From assembly GCF_024198175.1 (NCBI RefSeq), contig NZ_JAJVKV010000001.1:992001-1056000 (forward strand): 64,000 nt of DNA. The letters are read 5' to 3'. Below are positions 19,814-25,536 of this stretch, one piece after another. Below the pieces are notes generated by a model that did no database searches, was not told where the DNA came from, and was given only the letters and a program-made list of their open reading frames with translations. The position numbers were made by a program, and so were the translations under genes. The DNA is from Pyxidicoccus xibeiensis (GTDB taxonomy: Bacteria > Myxococcota > Myxococcia > Myxococcales > Myxococcaceae). Position 1 is the first letter of the stretch, and every line of letters starts with the position of its first letter.

Positions 19814-21220
19814 ATGAGCACGCTCTCGCTTCCCACCGAGGCCCGGGTCATCGCGTATGACGCGAAGGACGGCCTCGGCACCCTGCGGACTCCGGAGGGC
19901 GTCGAGGTCCGCTTCGGCGCCTCGGCCTGCACCGACTTCACGCCCGAGCAGGGGATGACGGTGTGGCTGGTGGAGACGAAGCCGGACCCGCTCGGCCGGG
20001 GCGAGCGCGCCAAGGTGGTCAACCGCTCCGGACACGTGGAGCAGGACCGCCTCACGCAAATCTGGGACGAGCACGCCGCGGCGGATGCCCGCGTCGACCT
20101 GGAGACGGCACTGCTCGACCGGCTGGACCTCCCGGAGCAACCCGAGCCGTCCGAGTACGAGGCCCTCAGCCCCGAGGACCGCGTGAGGCTGGCCGCGGAG
20201 GTGATGGAGCTGCGCCGCACCTCGCACCTCTTCGAGGAGGCATTCATCGCGCTCGTGGAGCTGGACGCCTCGCTGCTCCATCCGTACCTCGGGGAGCTGT
20301 CGTATCTGCACGAGCCGGAGTCCCTCGCCTGGACGGACGCGCCGCTCGAGGCCGTCACTCCGCTGATGGCCGAGCTGCACCCCGGCTGGCACTCCCAACG
20401 GGAGCACCTCCCGGTGGGCACGGTGATGCCCCACGACGAGGCGCAGCGTCGGGAGCGCGAGCCCGGAGACCCGGTGGCCGCCGCGGCCCTGGCGCTCGCA
20501 CGCTCGGGACATGACGACGTGCTGCGCGCGCTCGAGGGCTGGCTGCTGACGCTCGACGCGAAGCAGCAGGCGGAGGCCGTGGGGCTGCTGTCCTACGCGA
20601 ACGTGGTGCGCCGCCCCTCGGGACTGCTCGTGCGCAACTTCACGCCCGCGTGCCTGGAGGTGTACCCGGAGTGGGAACCGGAGGAGGACGACGCCCCGGA
20701 GGACCTGGTGGCCCACGGTGCGCTGTGGAATCCCATCCCCGAGGCGACGTGCGCGCACTGCGGCAGCGAGCTGGTGGACGCGCTCCGGCTCGACGGAGAC
20801 CGGGCGGCCCATGGCCTGCCGTGGCCCGCGCGCCTTCCCACCTGCTTCACCTGCATCTCTTCAGGCGAAGAGGTGTACGTGAAGGTCTCCGCGGATGGCG
20901 GCACGGTACGGAGCTTGAGCGTGGACCTGCACCCGCCCATCACCCAGCGCCCCGGGCTCCCCGAAGCGCAGCCCGTGGGCTTCAGGCGGGGACGCGCGTG
21001 GCGGAGCCTCATGATGAGCGACAGGGAGGAGCGCCACCGCCTGGGCGGCGCGCCGTCCTGGGTGGATGGCCCGGACGTGAAGCCGTGCCCCCGCTGCGCG
21101 GAGCCGATGCACGCGGTCGGTCAGGTCGCGGATACGGACGCGGACTTCTCCGACAACGGCATGCTGTACGGCGTGGCGTGCGAGCCGTGCGGAGTCCTCT
21201 GCACGTTCGCCTCGACTTGA
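19814..21220 (+). CDS. zinc-ribbon protein with N-terminal OB-like domain, DUF1963-like C-terminus
   Basis: 468 residues. The first 70 (ARVIAYDAKDGLGTLRTP, VRFGAS, GERAKVVN) look like a cold-shock/OB-type RNA-binding fold. The middle is helical and acidic. The C-terminal 150 residues have two Cys pairs of zinc-ribbon type (CAHCG...CFTC, then CPRC...CEPC) and the GGAPSWVDGPDVKPCPRC context seen in DUF1963/YwqG-like proteins. No signal peptide. It is transcribed opposite to the tRNA units, sitting between units A and B, and its 3' end lies 8 nt from the Asp tRNA. Function unknown. Confidence 0.75.
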   Translation: MSTLSLPTEARVIAYDAKDGLGTLRTPEGVEVRFGASACTDFTPEQGMTVWLVETKPDPLGRGERAKVVNRSGHVEQDRLTQIWDEHAAADARVDLETALLDRLDLPEQPEPSEYEALSPEDRVRLAAEVMELRRTSHLFEEAFIALVELDASLLHPYLGELSYLHEPESLAWTDAPLEAVTPLMAELHPGWHSQREHLPVGTVMPHDEAQRREREPGDPVAAAALALARSGHDDVLRALEGWLLTLDAKQQAEAVGLLSYANVVRRPSGLLVRNFTPACLEVYPEWEPEEDDAPEDLVAHGALWNPIPEATCAHCGSELVDALRLDGDRAAHGLPWPARLPTCFTCISSGEEVYVKVSADGGTVRSLSVDLHPPITQRPGLPEAQPVGFRRGRAWRSLMMSDREERHRLGGAPSWVDGPDVKPCPRCAEPMHAVGQVADTDADFSDNGMLYGVACEPCGVLCTFAST

Positions 21221-21227
21221 GCCAGAG

Positions 21228-21298
21228 CGCCCCGACAGGGAATCGAACCCTGTTCACACGGTAGACGGCCGTGCTGCGATCCAATCGCATCCCGGAGC
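21228..21298 (-). tRNA. tRNA-Asp-like gene (GTC) with C33
   Basis: Acceptor GCTCCGG/TCGGGGC with wobble pairs, D stem TGCG/CGCA, anticodon stem CACGG/CCGTG, loop CCGTCTA (anticodon GTC, Asp), T stem CAGGG/CCCTG with TTCGATT, discriminator G as in tRNA-Asp. As in the Val-like gene of unit A, position 33 is C rather than U. Last of five tRNAs in unit B, ending 8 nt from the stop of the convergent plus-strand gene. Confidence 0.72.
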
Positions 21299-21327
21299 AT
21301 TTGAGACACTTCGACTGCGGACTGCCA

Positions 21328-21401
21328 TGCCGCGAGCGGGATTCGAACCCGCAACCTCTGCACTCTGAATGCAGCGCCTCTACCAGTTGGGCTACCGCGG
21401 C
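21328..21401 (-). tRNA. class I tRNA with Leu anticodon CAG but a short variable arm
   Basis: Complete and well paired: acceptor GCCGCGG/TCGCGGC, anticodon stem CTGCA/TGCAG, loop TTCAGAG (34-36 = CAG, reads CUG), variable region AGGTT, T stem GCGGG/CCCGC, TTCGAAT, A73. Bacterial Leu tRNAs have a long variable arm that LeuRS-type recognition is built around; here it is only 5 nt. So the anticodon says Leu but the body is class I. It may be mischarged, or charged by another synthetase. Confidence 0.85.
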
Positions 21402-21410
21402 GTTTCGCTA

Positions 21411-21435
21411 CGACTGCGACTGCGACTGCGACTGC
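21411..21435. repeat. (CGACTG)4 hexanucleotide repeat between tRNA genes
   Basis: Four perfect CGACTG copies plus one base, in the spacer between the Leu-anticodon and Ala tRNA genes of unit B. Probably a slippage-prone spacer; no other role is visible. Confidence 0.85.
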
Positions 21436-21439
21436 TGAG

Positions 21440-21511
21440 TGGAGCCACCGGGATTCGAACCCGGGACCTCTCGGATGCGAACCGAGTGCTCTCCCGCTGA
21501 GCCATGACCCC
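21440..21511 (-). tRNA. tRNA-Ala (CGC)
   Basis: Complete class I tRNA with acceptor GGGGTCA/TGGCTCC including the G3-U70 wobble pair that marks alanine tRNAs, D arm GCTC/GAGC, anticodon stem CTCGG/CCGAG, loop TTCGCAT (anticodon CGC, reads GCG), T loop TTCGAAT, A73. Third tRNA of unit B. No encoded CCA. Confidence 0.92.
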
Positions 21512-21532
21512 ATGTCTGTGATTGACTGCTAG

Positions 21533-21604
21533 AGCGGTCGACGGGATTTGAACCCGCGTTCACCTGGATGGCACTCAGGGGCCTCACCACTCGGCCACGA
21601 CCGC
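21533..21604 (-). tRNA. tRNA-Gly-like gene (GCC), odd anticodon arm
   Basis: Acceptor GCGGTCG/CGACCGC, T stem GCGGG/CCCGT with TTCAAAT, discriminator U and anticodon GCC, all as in glycine tRNAs. The anticodon stem CCTGA/CCAGG has an A-C mismatch next to the loop GTGCCAT. The D arm TGGCCGAGTGGTGAGGC resembles those of Ser/Leu tRNAs, but the variable region is short. A close paralogue lies just upstream (21630-21701). Second tRNA of unit B. Confidence 0.7.
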
Positions 21605-21629
21605 ATGTGCTGCGTGAAGCTGAATCGAG

Positions 21630-21701
21630 AGCAGTCGGCGGGACTCGAACCCGCATCCACCTGAGTGGCGCTCAGGGGCCTCACCTCTCGGCCACGACTG
21701 C
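21630..21701 (-). tRNA. tRNA-Gly-like gene (GCC) with C33
   Basis: Paralogue of the previous gene with acceptor GCAGTCG/CGACTGC, T stem GCGGG/CCCGC, TTCGAGT, discriminator U. The anticodon arm is CCTGA-GCGCCAC-TCAGG: anticodon GCC, but position 33 is C, and a sixth base pair G-C can close the loop to five bases. First tRNA of unit B, directly below the terminator. Its 3' half is nearly identical to the tRNA remnant of unit C. Confidence 0.7.
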
Positions 21702-21720
21702 ATGTGCTGCGATGACCCGG

Positions 21721-21760
21721 AAAAAGCGAGAGGCCGGGTCCCCTCTGGGAGCCCGGCCTC
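21721..21760 (-). terminator. intrinsic terminator between small ORF and tRNA array, unit B
   Basis: GAGGCCGGG (21730-21738) and CCCGGCCTC (21752-21760) form the same hairpin as in unit A. On the minus strand it is followed by CTCGCTTTTTCC, that is, a five-T run at 21721-21725, as in intrinsic terminators. It starts 38 nt after the small-ORF stop and ends 19 nt before the first tRNA, so tRNA expression from the upstream promoter requires read-through. Confidence 0.8.
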
Positions 21761-21798
21761 TGGTCACCATGCCTCGTCGGATGACGGGACGTGGAGGG

Positions 21799-21951
21799 TC
21801 AGAGTCCGGGCGGACTGTCGCCAGCGCTACCTCCCAGCAGCGCGGCATCAAGAGCGGTGGCCAGAGCGCCGAGCGCGAGCGCGTCGATGCCGATGACAGT
21901 GTCGTTCAGGTGTTCGGGATTCATCGGGCTCGTCAGGTTCGTCGTCTTCAT
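21799..21951 (-). CDS. small leader-type ORF of tRNA unit B (50 aa)
   Basis: A 50-residue ORF starting MKTTNLTSPMNPEHLND and ending in DSPPGL, with AAGGAG 8 nt before the ATG. Its 5' context (GCTGAAAGGAGCGGTGACC) is identical to that of unit C. In the variable part (residues 18-50), 24 of 33 residues are Ala (8), Leu (7), Gly (6) or Asp (3), which are the amino acids of the five tRNAs downstream (Gly, Gly, Ala, Leu anticodon, Asp). The middle could form an Ala/Leu amphipathic helix ending in Gly-Gly, so a secreted peptide is a second possibility, but no exporter or modifying enzyme is nearby. Confidence 0.75.
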   Translation of the reverse strand: MKTTNLTSPMNPEHLNDTVIGIDALALGALATALDAALLGGSAGDSPPGL

Positions 21952-21996
21952 GGTCACCGCTCCTTTCAGCGAAGACAGACGCGGTGATAATTCATC

Positions 21997-22006
21997 CCTG
22001 ACACGC
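21997..22006 (-). promoter_or_regulatory. conserved upstream box of tRNA unit B
   Basis: GCGTGTCAGG on the minus strand, 46 nt before the small-ORF start. The following GATGAATTATC and CGCGTCT are also shared with unit C (GATGGATTTATC), making the whole 60-nt leader nearly the same in B and C. Confidence 0.6.
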
Positions 22007-22077
22007 GATGATTTCAGCGCTGGAAATCGCGGTGGTGGGCGGGCACGCTGTGCCCCATCAGCAGGGACGGGAGCGCG

Positions 22078-22869
22078 ATGTCGGCCGGTGCGGGAGTGAA
22101 GGGCTACGAGGAGCTGGCGCCGCCCGCCGCCATGGCGGAGGCGGTGGACGCCTTCTGGCGCTACTCAGCCCCGCCGCGCGGCTCCGGCGCGGTGACGGAG
22201 CGCCACCGCATCATGCCGGACGGCTGCACCGACCTCATCCTCCACTACCGCGACGGAGGCCCGGGCACGTGGCTGGCCGACCCGCGGCTGGTCGTCGTCG
22301 GCCCCATGGAGCGCTACGTCCTCGTGGACATCGAGCCGGGCTCGGTGAGCCTGGGCGTCCGCTTCCGGCCCGGGTGGGCGCTGCCGCTGCTCGGCGTGAG
22401 CCCCCGCGAGCTGTGCGGCCTCAGCGTCCCCGTGGCGAGCTGCACGCCGGACCTCGCCCTGCTCCAGCGGCAGCTCGAGGCATGTGCCTCACCCGACGCG
22501 GCCTTGAGGCGCCTCCAGGACTTCGTCGCCGGACGGCTCGCGTCCTTCCACGCCACGCCCGGCCCTCGCGCCGCTCCGGCGCTGCGCTGGCTCCAGGCCT
22601 CGGGAGGCCAGGTGCGCGTGGCCACGCTGGCCCGGACGCTGGGCATGAGCGAGCGCACGCTGCACCGGGCTGTGCTGGACGAGGCGGGCGTGCCGCCGAA
22701 GCTGCTCGCCCGGGTGCTGCGCTTCCAGCGGGCGCTGTCGCTGCTGCGCTCCGGCGCGGAAGCGGACCTCAGCGCCGTGGCGCTGGCGTGCGGCTATGCG
22801 GACCAGGCCCACCTGTCACGCGAGGTCCGGGACCTGGCGGGCCTCACCCCCACCGCGCTCCTGGGCTAG
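22078..22869 (+). CDS. AraC-family transcriptional regulator
   Basis: 263 residues. The N-terminal half (PDGCTDLILHYRDGG, then VDIEPGSVSLGVRFRPGW) is the sensor-type domain found in a common AraC subgroup that starts near RHRIMPDG. The C-terminal third is the double helix-turn-helix: VATLARTLGMSERTLHR and LSAVALACGYADQAHLSREV, then DLAGLTPTAL. The ATG at 22078 follows GGGAGCG. It is divergent from unit B, and the VOC protein gene follows 87 nt downstream, a likely regulated neighbour. Effector unknown. Confidence 0.9.
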   Translation: MSAGAGVKGYEELAPPAAMAEAVDAFWRYSAPPRGSGAVTERHRIMPDGCTDLILHYRDGGPGTWLADPRLVVVGPMERYVLVDIEPGSVSLGVRFRPGWALPLLGVSPRELCGLSVPVASCTPDLALLQRQLEACASPDAALRRLQDFVAGRLASFHATPGPRAAPALRWLQASGGQVRVATLARTLGMSERTLHRAVLDEAGVPPKLLARVLRFQRALSLLRSGAEADLSAVALACGYADQAHLSREVRDLAGLTPTALLG

Positions 22870-22956
22870 CGCCCTGTCCGATTCCTTCAAGACAGGCCGG
22901 GCGCATCGTGAGAGCACCACCGTACGCTGTCCCACTCACTACCGGAGTCCGCCACC

Positions 22957-23346
22957 ATGAAGCTCGGCTACGTCATCCTCTACGTCCCGGACGTGTCCAC
23001 CACCGTCGCCTTCTACGAGAAGGCCTTCGGCCTGCAGCGCCGCTTCCTGCATGAGAGCGGCACCTACGCCGAGATGGAGACGGGCGCGACGGCGCTCGCC
23101 TTCGCGGCGGAGAGCCTGGCGAAGGACAACGGCCTCACCGTGCGCTTCCACCGGCCGAAGGAGGACGCAGCCGCGGTGGAGGTGGCGCTCGTCACACCGG
23201 ACGTGCAGGCCGCCTACGAGCGCGCGATGAAGGCGGGCGCCGGGGCCGCCCAGCCCCCCAAGCAGAAGCCCTGGGGGCAGACGGTGGCCTACGTGCGAGA
23301 CCTGGACGGAGTGCTCGTGGAGCTCTGCACGCCCATGTCCGCATGA
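22957..23346 (+). CDS. VOC-superfamily (glyoxalase/bleomycin resistance-like) protein
   Basis: 129 residues with the two beta-alpha-beta-beta-beta halves of the vicinal oxygen chelate fold: KLGYVILYVPDVSTTVAFYE in the first and VEVALVTPDVQAAYERAM in the second, ending PWGQTVAYVRDLDGVLVELC. The Glu near the C-terminus (VLVELCTP) is the usual metal ligand. The reaction cannot be predicted from this. It sits downstream of the AraC regulator, whose stop is 87 nt away, and ends just before the Ala tRNA of unit C. Confidence 0.9.
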   Translation: MKLGYVILYVPDVSTTVAFYEKAFGLQRRFLHESGTYAEMETGATALAFAAESLAKDNGLTVRFHRPKEDAAAVEVALVTPDVQAAYERAMKAGAGAAQPPKQKPWGQTVAYVRDLDGVLVELCTPMSA

Positions 23347-23352
23347 GTCGAG

Positions 23353-23423
23353 TGGAACCACCGGGAGTTGAACCCGGACCTCCCGGACGCCAGCCGGGTG
23401 CTCTCCCGTTGAGCCATGGCCCC
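23353..23423 (-). tRNA. tRNA-Ala (GGC)
   Basis: Acceptor GGGGCCA/TGGTTCC with the alanine G3-U70 pair, D arm GCTC/GAGC, anticodon stem CCCGG/CCGGG, loop CTGGCGT (anticodon GGC, reads GCC), T loop TTCAACT, A73. Second tRNA of unit C and the one furthest from its promoter. Confidence 0.92.
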
Positions 23424-23455
23424 ATGTGAAACAAACAAAGACAGGGTGTTTCGAG

Positions 23456-23531
23456 TCGGGACGACTGGATTCGAACCAGCGACCTCGCGCACCCCAAGCG
23501 CGCGCTCTTGTCCAAGCTGAGCTACGTCCCG
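23456..23531 (-). tRNA. tRNA-Pro (GGG)
   Basis: Acceptor CGGGACG/CGTCCCG with the C1-G72 pair typical of proline tRNAs, D arm GCTC/GAGC, anticodon stem CGCGC/GCGCG, loop TTGGGGT (anticodon GGG, reads CCC), T stem GCTGG/CCAGT, TTCGAAT, A73. First intact tRNA of unit C. Confidence 0.93.
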
Positions 23532-23547
23532 TTCACTGCGGCGACAA

Positions 23548-23573
23548 AGCGGTCGGCGGAACTCGAACCCGCG
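23548..23573 (-). pseudogene. 3' remnant of a tRNA-Gly gene in unit C
   Basis: CGCGGGTTCGAGTTCCGCCG and the following ACCGC with discriminator U match the T arm and acceptor 3' strand of the two Gly-like tRNAs of unit B. The 5' part is missing; it joins directly to the CGTCACCTGACG sequence that follows the small ORF in unit A. The junction removes the terminator hairpin as well, consistent with a deletion between repeats. Confidence 0.8.
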
Positions 23574-23592
23574 TCAGGTGACGGGCGGAGGG

Positions 23593-23688
23593 TCAGAGTC
23601 CGGGCGGTGGACCGCCAGGGGCGGCGCTCGGCAGCGCGGGTCCAGGAGCGGTGGGGTTCATCGGGCTCGTCAGGTTCGCCGTCTTCAT
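23593..23688 (-). CDS. small leader-type ORF of tRNA unit C (31 aa)
   Basis: A 31-residue ORF starting MKTANLTSPMNP and ending in PPPGL, with the same ribosome site and leader as unit B. It looks like an internally shortened form of the unit B type: both share the start, the sequence CACCGCTC and the end CCGCCCGGACTCTGACCCTCC apart from point changes. After residue 12, 15 of 19 residues are Pro (7), Ala (4) or Gly (4), matching the Pro and Ala tRNAs and the Gly tRNA remnant downstream. No terminator separates it from the tRNAs. Confidence 0.72.
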   Translation of the reverse strand: MKTANLTSPMNPTAPGPALPSAAPGGPPPGL

Positions 23689-23734
23689 GGTCACCGCTCC
23701 TTTCAGCGAAAAGAGACGCGGCGATAAATCCATC

Positions 23735-23743
23735 CCTGACACG
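23735..23743 (-). promoter_or_regulatory. conserved upstream box of tRNA unit C
   Basis: CGTGTCAGG on the minus strand, 47 nt before the small-ORF start, as in units A and B. It is followed by GATGGATTTATCGCCGCG, almost the unit B sequence. Confidence 0.6.
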
Positions 23744-23927
23744 AGGGCAGGGACGCCATCCGCCAGCGGACATCCCATACCCGGGCGCACATACGTCCCG
23801 TGACACCGTGTGACACAGGGTCGCCCCGGGGCTGACCGGGAGGCCGGATTGGAGGTAAGAGAAGGGAGGAGCCCGCGCCGCACCCGCCCCCCAGGCCGAA
23901 GGGGTTCCGGAGGCGGCCTACCCCCCG

Positions 23928-25298
23928 ATGAAGACCGCCCTCTGCCTCGCGCTGACAGCCCTGCTCGCCGTGTCCGGCTGCTCGGCGGACGACTCTGCCG
24001 ACTCCCCCTGCGACGGCCTGCCGCCCTCTCCGGGTGGCTCGCCGCTCCCCAGACCGCCCTCCTTCCGGGTGGCTGTCCCCGCGTCGCTCCCCATCTCCGC
24101 CATCCAGCAGCTGGCCTGTGAAGGCTCCAGCGCGAACCAGGTGGCCCAGAGTGTCACCGCGGAGGTGTTCGACCCGGACAACCAGCCCGTCCCCTCCGAG
24201 GTGATGCTGGACCGCAGCGGGCTGTCCGCCACCGTCCAGTTCACGCCGAGGACGACGGGCCGTCACCACGTCCTCGTCGCCTTCGCCCCCGTGGGCAGCG
24301 TGCAGCAGCTCGGCATCTACGTGGTGGGAGACTGGACGGGCGCGAGCACCGCCACCACGCTCCCGCTCCCCCGGTGCACGCAGTTGGACCGCACCACGCG
24401 GGGCACCTGGGTGTGTGACGGGGTGGCGCTGCGCGAGCCCGGCGGGCGCCTGGTGCGCTACAGCACCTCCTCCACGGCCCCGGACGTGGCCATCGCGGGG
24501 AACGTCGTCTGGATGGTGGGCGAGGGCCGGGTGCGCCGCTACGTGGACACGGGCACCGAGCTCGAGCTGACCGGCTCGCTCCTGGTCAACACCTCGGTGA
24601 GGACCATCCAGAGCCGGCTCGCCACGGAGGACGAGCTGCTGGTGCTGGACGATGCGAACCTGCACCGCTTCACCTTCACGGACGCGGGGGTGCTCGCCGC
24701 CGCGGGCGCCACCTCCTGGCTCCAGGGGGCCAACGTGCCCTTCGGCGTGGACAGCGTGTCCGCCGTCCTCGTGCGCACCTCCGAGCGGCAGGTGCGGGTG
24801 GTGAAGATGGGGCCGGCCTCGGCCAGCCTCGCGTGCCCGTTCGAGCTCGGGCCGGATGGGAAGTTCGTCGCCACGGACGAGCCCTGCCTGCCCCTGCCGG
24901 GCACGCCGGTGGGCCTGGAGGACGGCATCCTGTGGACGCGCGTGGGCTCGCCCAACCAGGCGCCCTTCGCGCAGACGCTGCACCGGTGGGTGGCCTCGGA
25001 CGGGACGCTCGAGGAGGAGGGCACCCTGGCGGTGGACTCACCGGTGGAGGAGGTGAGCTCTCCGCTCCGCCCGGGCTTCGTCGTCCCGGACATCCACCTG
25101 GGCTTCCACCCGGGCGCGTTCTCCGTGCTGCCGGTGGTGTCCCCGGAGTCGAAGGAGGGCCCCCTGGGCCTGGAGGTGCTGCCCATCAACGCGGCCATCC
25201 CCCGCGAGCTGCGAGGCGCGTCGCCCCGCTTCTACTGGGAGGGCGACAACCGGCAGACCACCGGCACCACGGTGGTGTACGAACGACTCCCCCGCTGA
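23928..25298 (+). CDS. large lipoprotein, possible beta-propeller
   Basis: 456 residues with a lipoprotein signal (lipobox LAVSGC, Cys20 or so), so anchored in the envelope after Lgt and LspA processing; both enzymes are encoded in this window. The mature part starts with a Pro/Ser-rich stretch, then beta-rich sequence with repeated hydrophobic strands (VAIAGNVVWMVGEGRVRRYV and similar) that suggest a propeller-like fold. Cysteines near CTQLDR...WVC and CPFEL...EPC may form disulfides. No enzymatic motif. I do not recognise the family. Confidence 0.75.
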   Translation: MKTALCLALTALLAVSGCSADDSADSPCDGLPPSPGGSPLPRPPSFRVAVPASLPISAIQQLACEGSSANQVAQSVTAEVFDPDNQPVPSEVMLDRSGLSATVQFTPRTTGRHHVLVAFAPVGSVQQLGIYVVGDWTGASTATTLPLPRCTQLDRTTRGTWVCDGVALREPGGRLVRYSTSSTAPDVAIAGNVVWMVGEGRVRRYVDTGTELELTGSLLVNTSVRTIQSRLATEDELLVLDDANLHRFTFTDAGVLAAAGATSWLQGANVPFGVDSVSAVLVRTSERQVRVVKMGPASASLACPFELGPDGKFVATDEPCLPLPGTPVGLEDGILWTRVGSPNQAPFAQTLHRWVASDGTLEEEGTLAVDSPVEEVSSPLRPGFVVPDIHLGFHPGAFSVLPVVSPESKEGPLGLEVLPINAAIPRELRGASPRFYWEGDNRQTTGTTVVYERLPR

Positions 25299-25536
25299 CG
25301 TCCGGACGCCACTCCCGACTCGCCCCGCGCATCCCTACCCTCTTCCGCATGCCTCCGGGACGCGGACCGGGGCCGTTGGAGCTCACACGGAGGGTGTGGG
25401 GCCCGGGACAGGTGTCACGGGACGGCGAAAAAGCGCGGAAAGTCGCCTGCCTGCCTCTCGCGGTGCCCTCCGGGCGGGTGTAGAGAGGCCCGCGCGCCGC
25501 GTCAGCCCGCGCGCTCCACCCGCCGGAGGTGAGCCG

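Noticed and set aside
21411..21435. CGACTG repeat as a possible CRISPR or regulatory array
   Set aside because: Only four direct hexamers without spacers; a simple repeat in a tRNA spacer.
19544..23688. The three small ORFs as RiPP or bacteriocin precursors
   Set aside because: No modifying enzyme, protease or exporter is nearby, and the Gly-Gly motif occurs only in unit B; the tRNA-leader reading explains more. Not excluded, including tRNA-dependent peptide extension.
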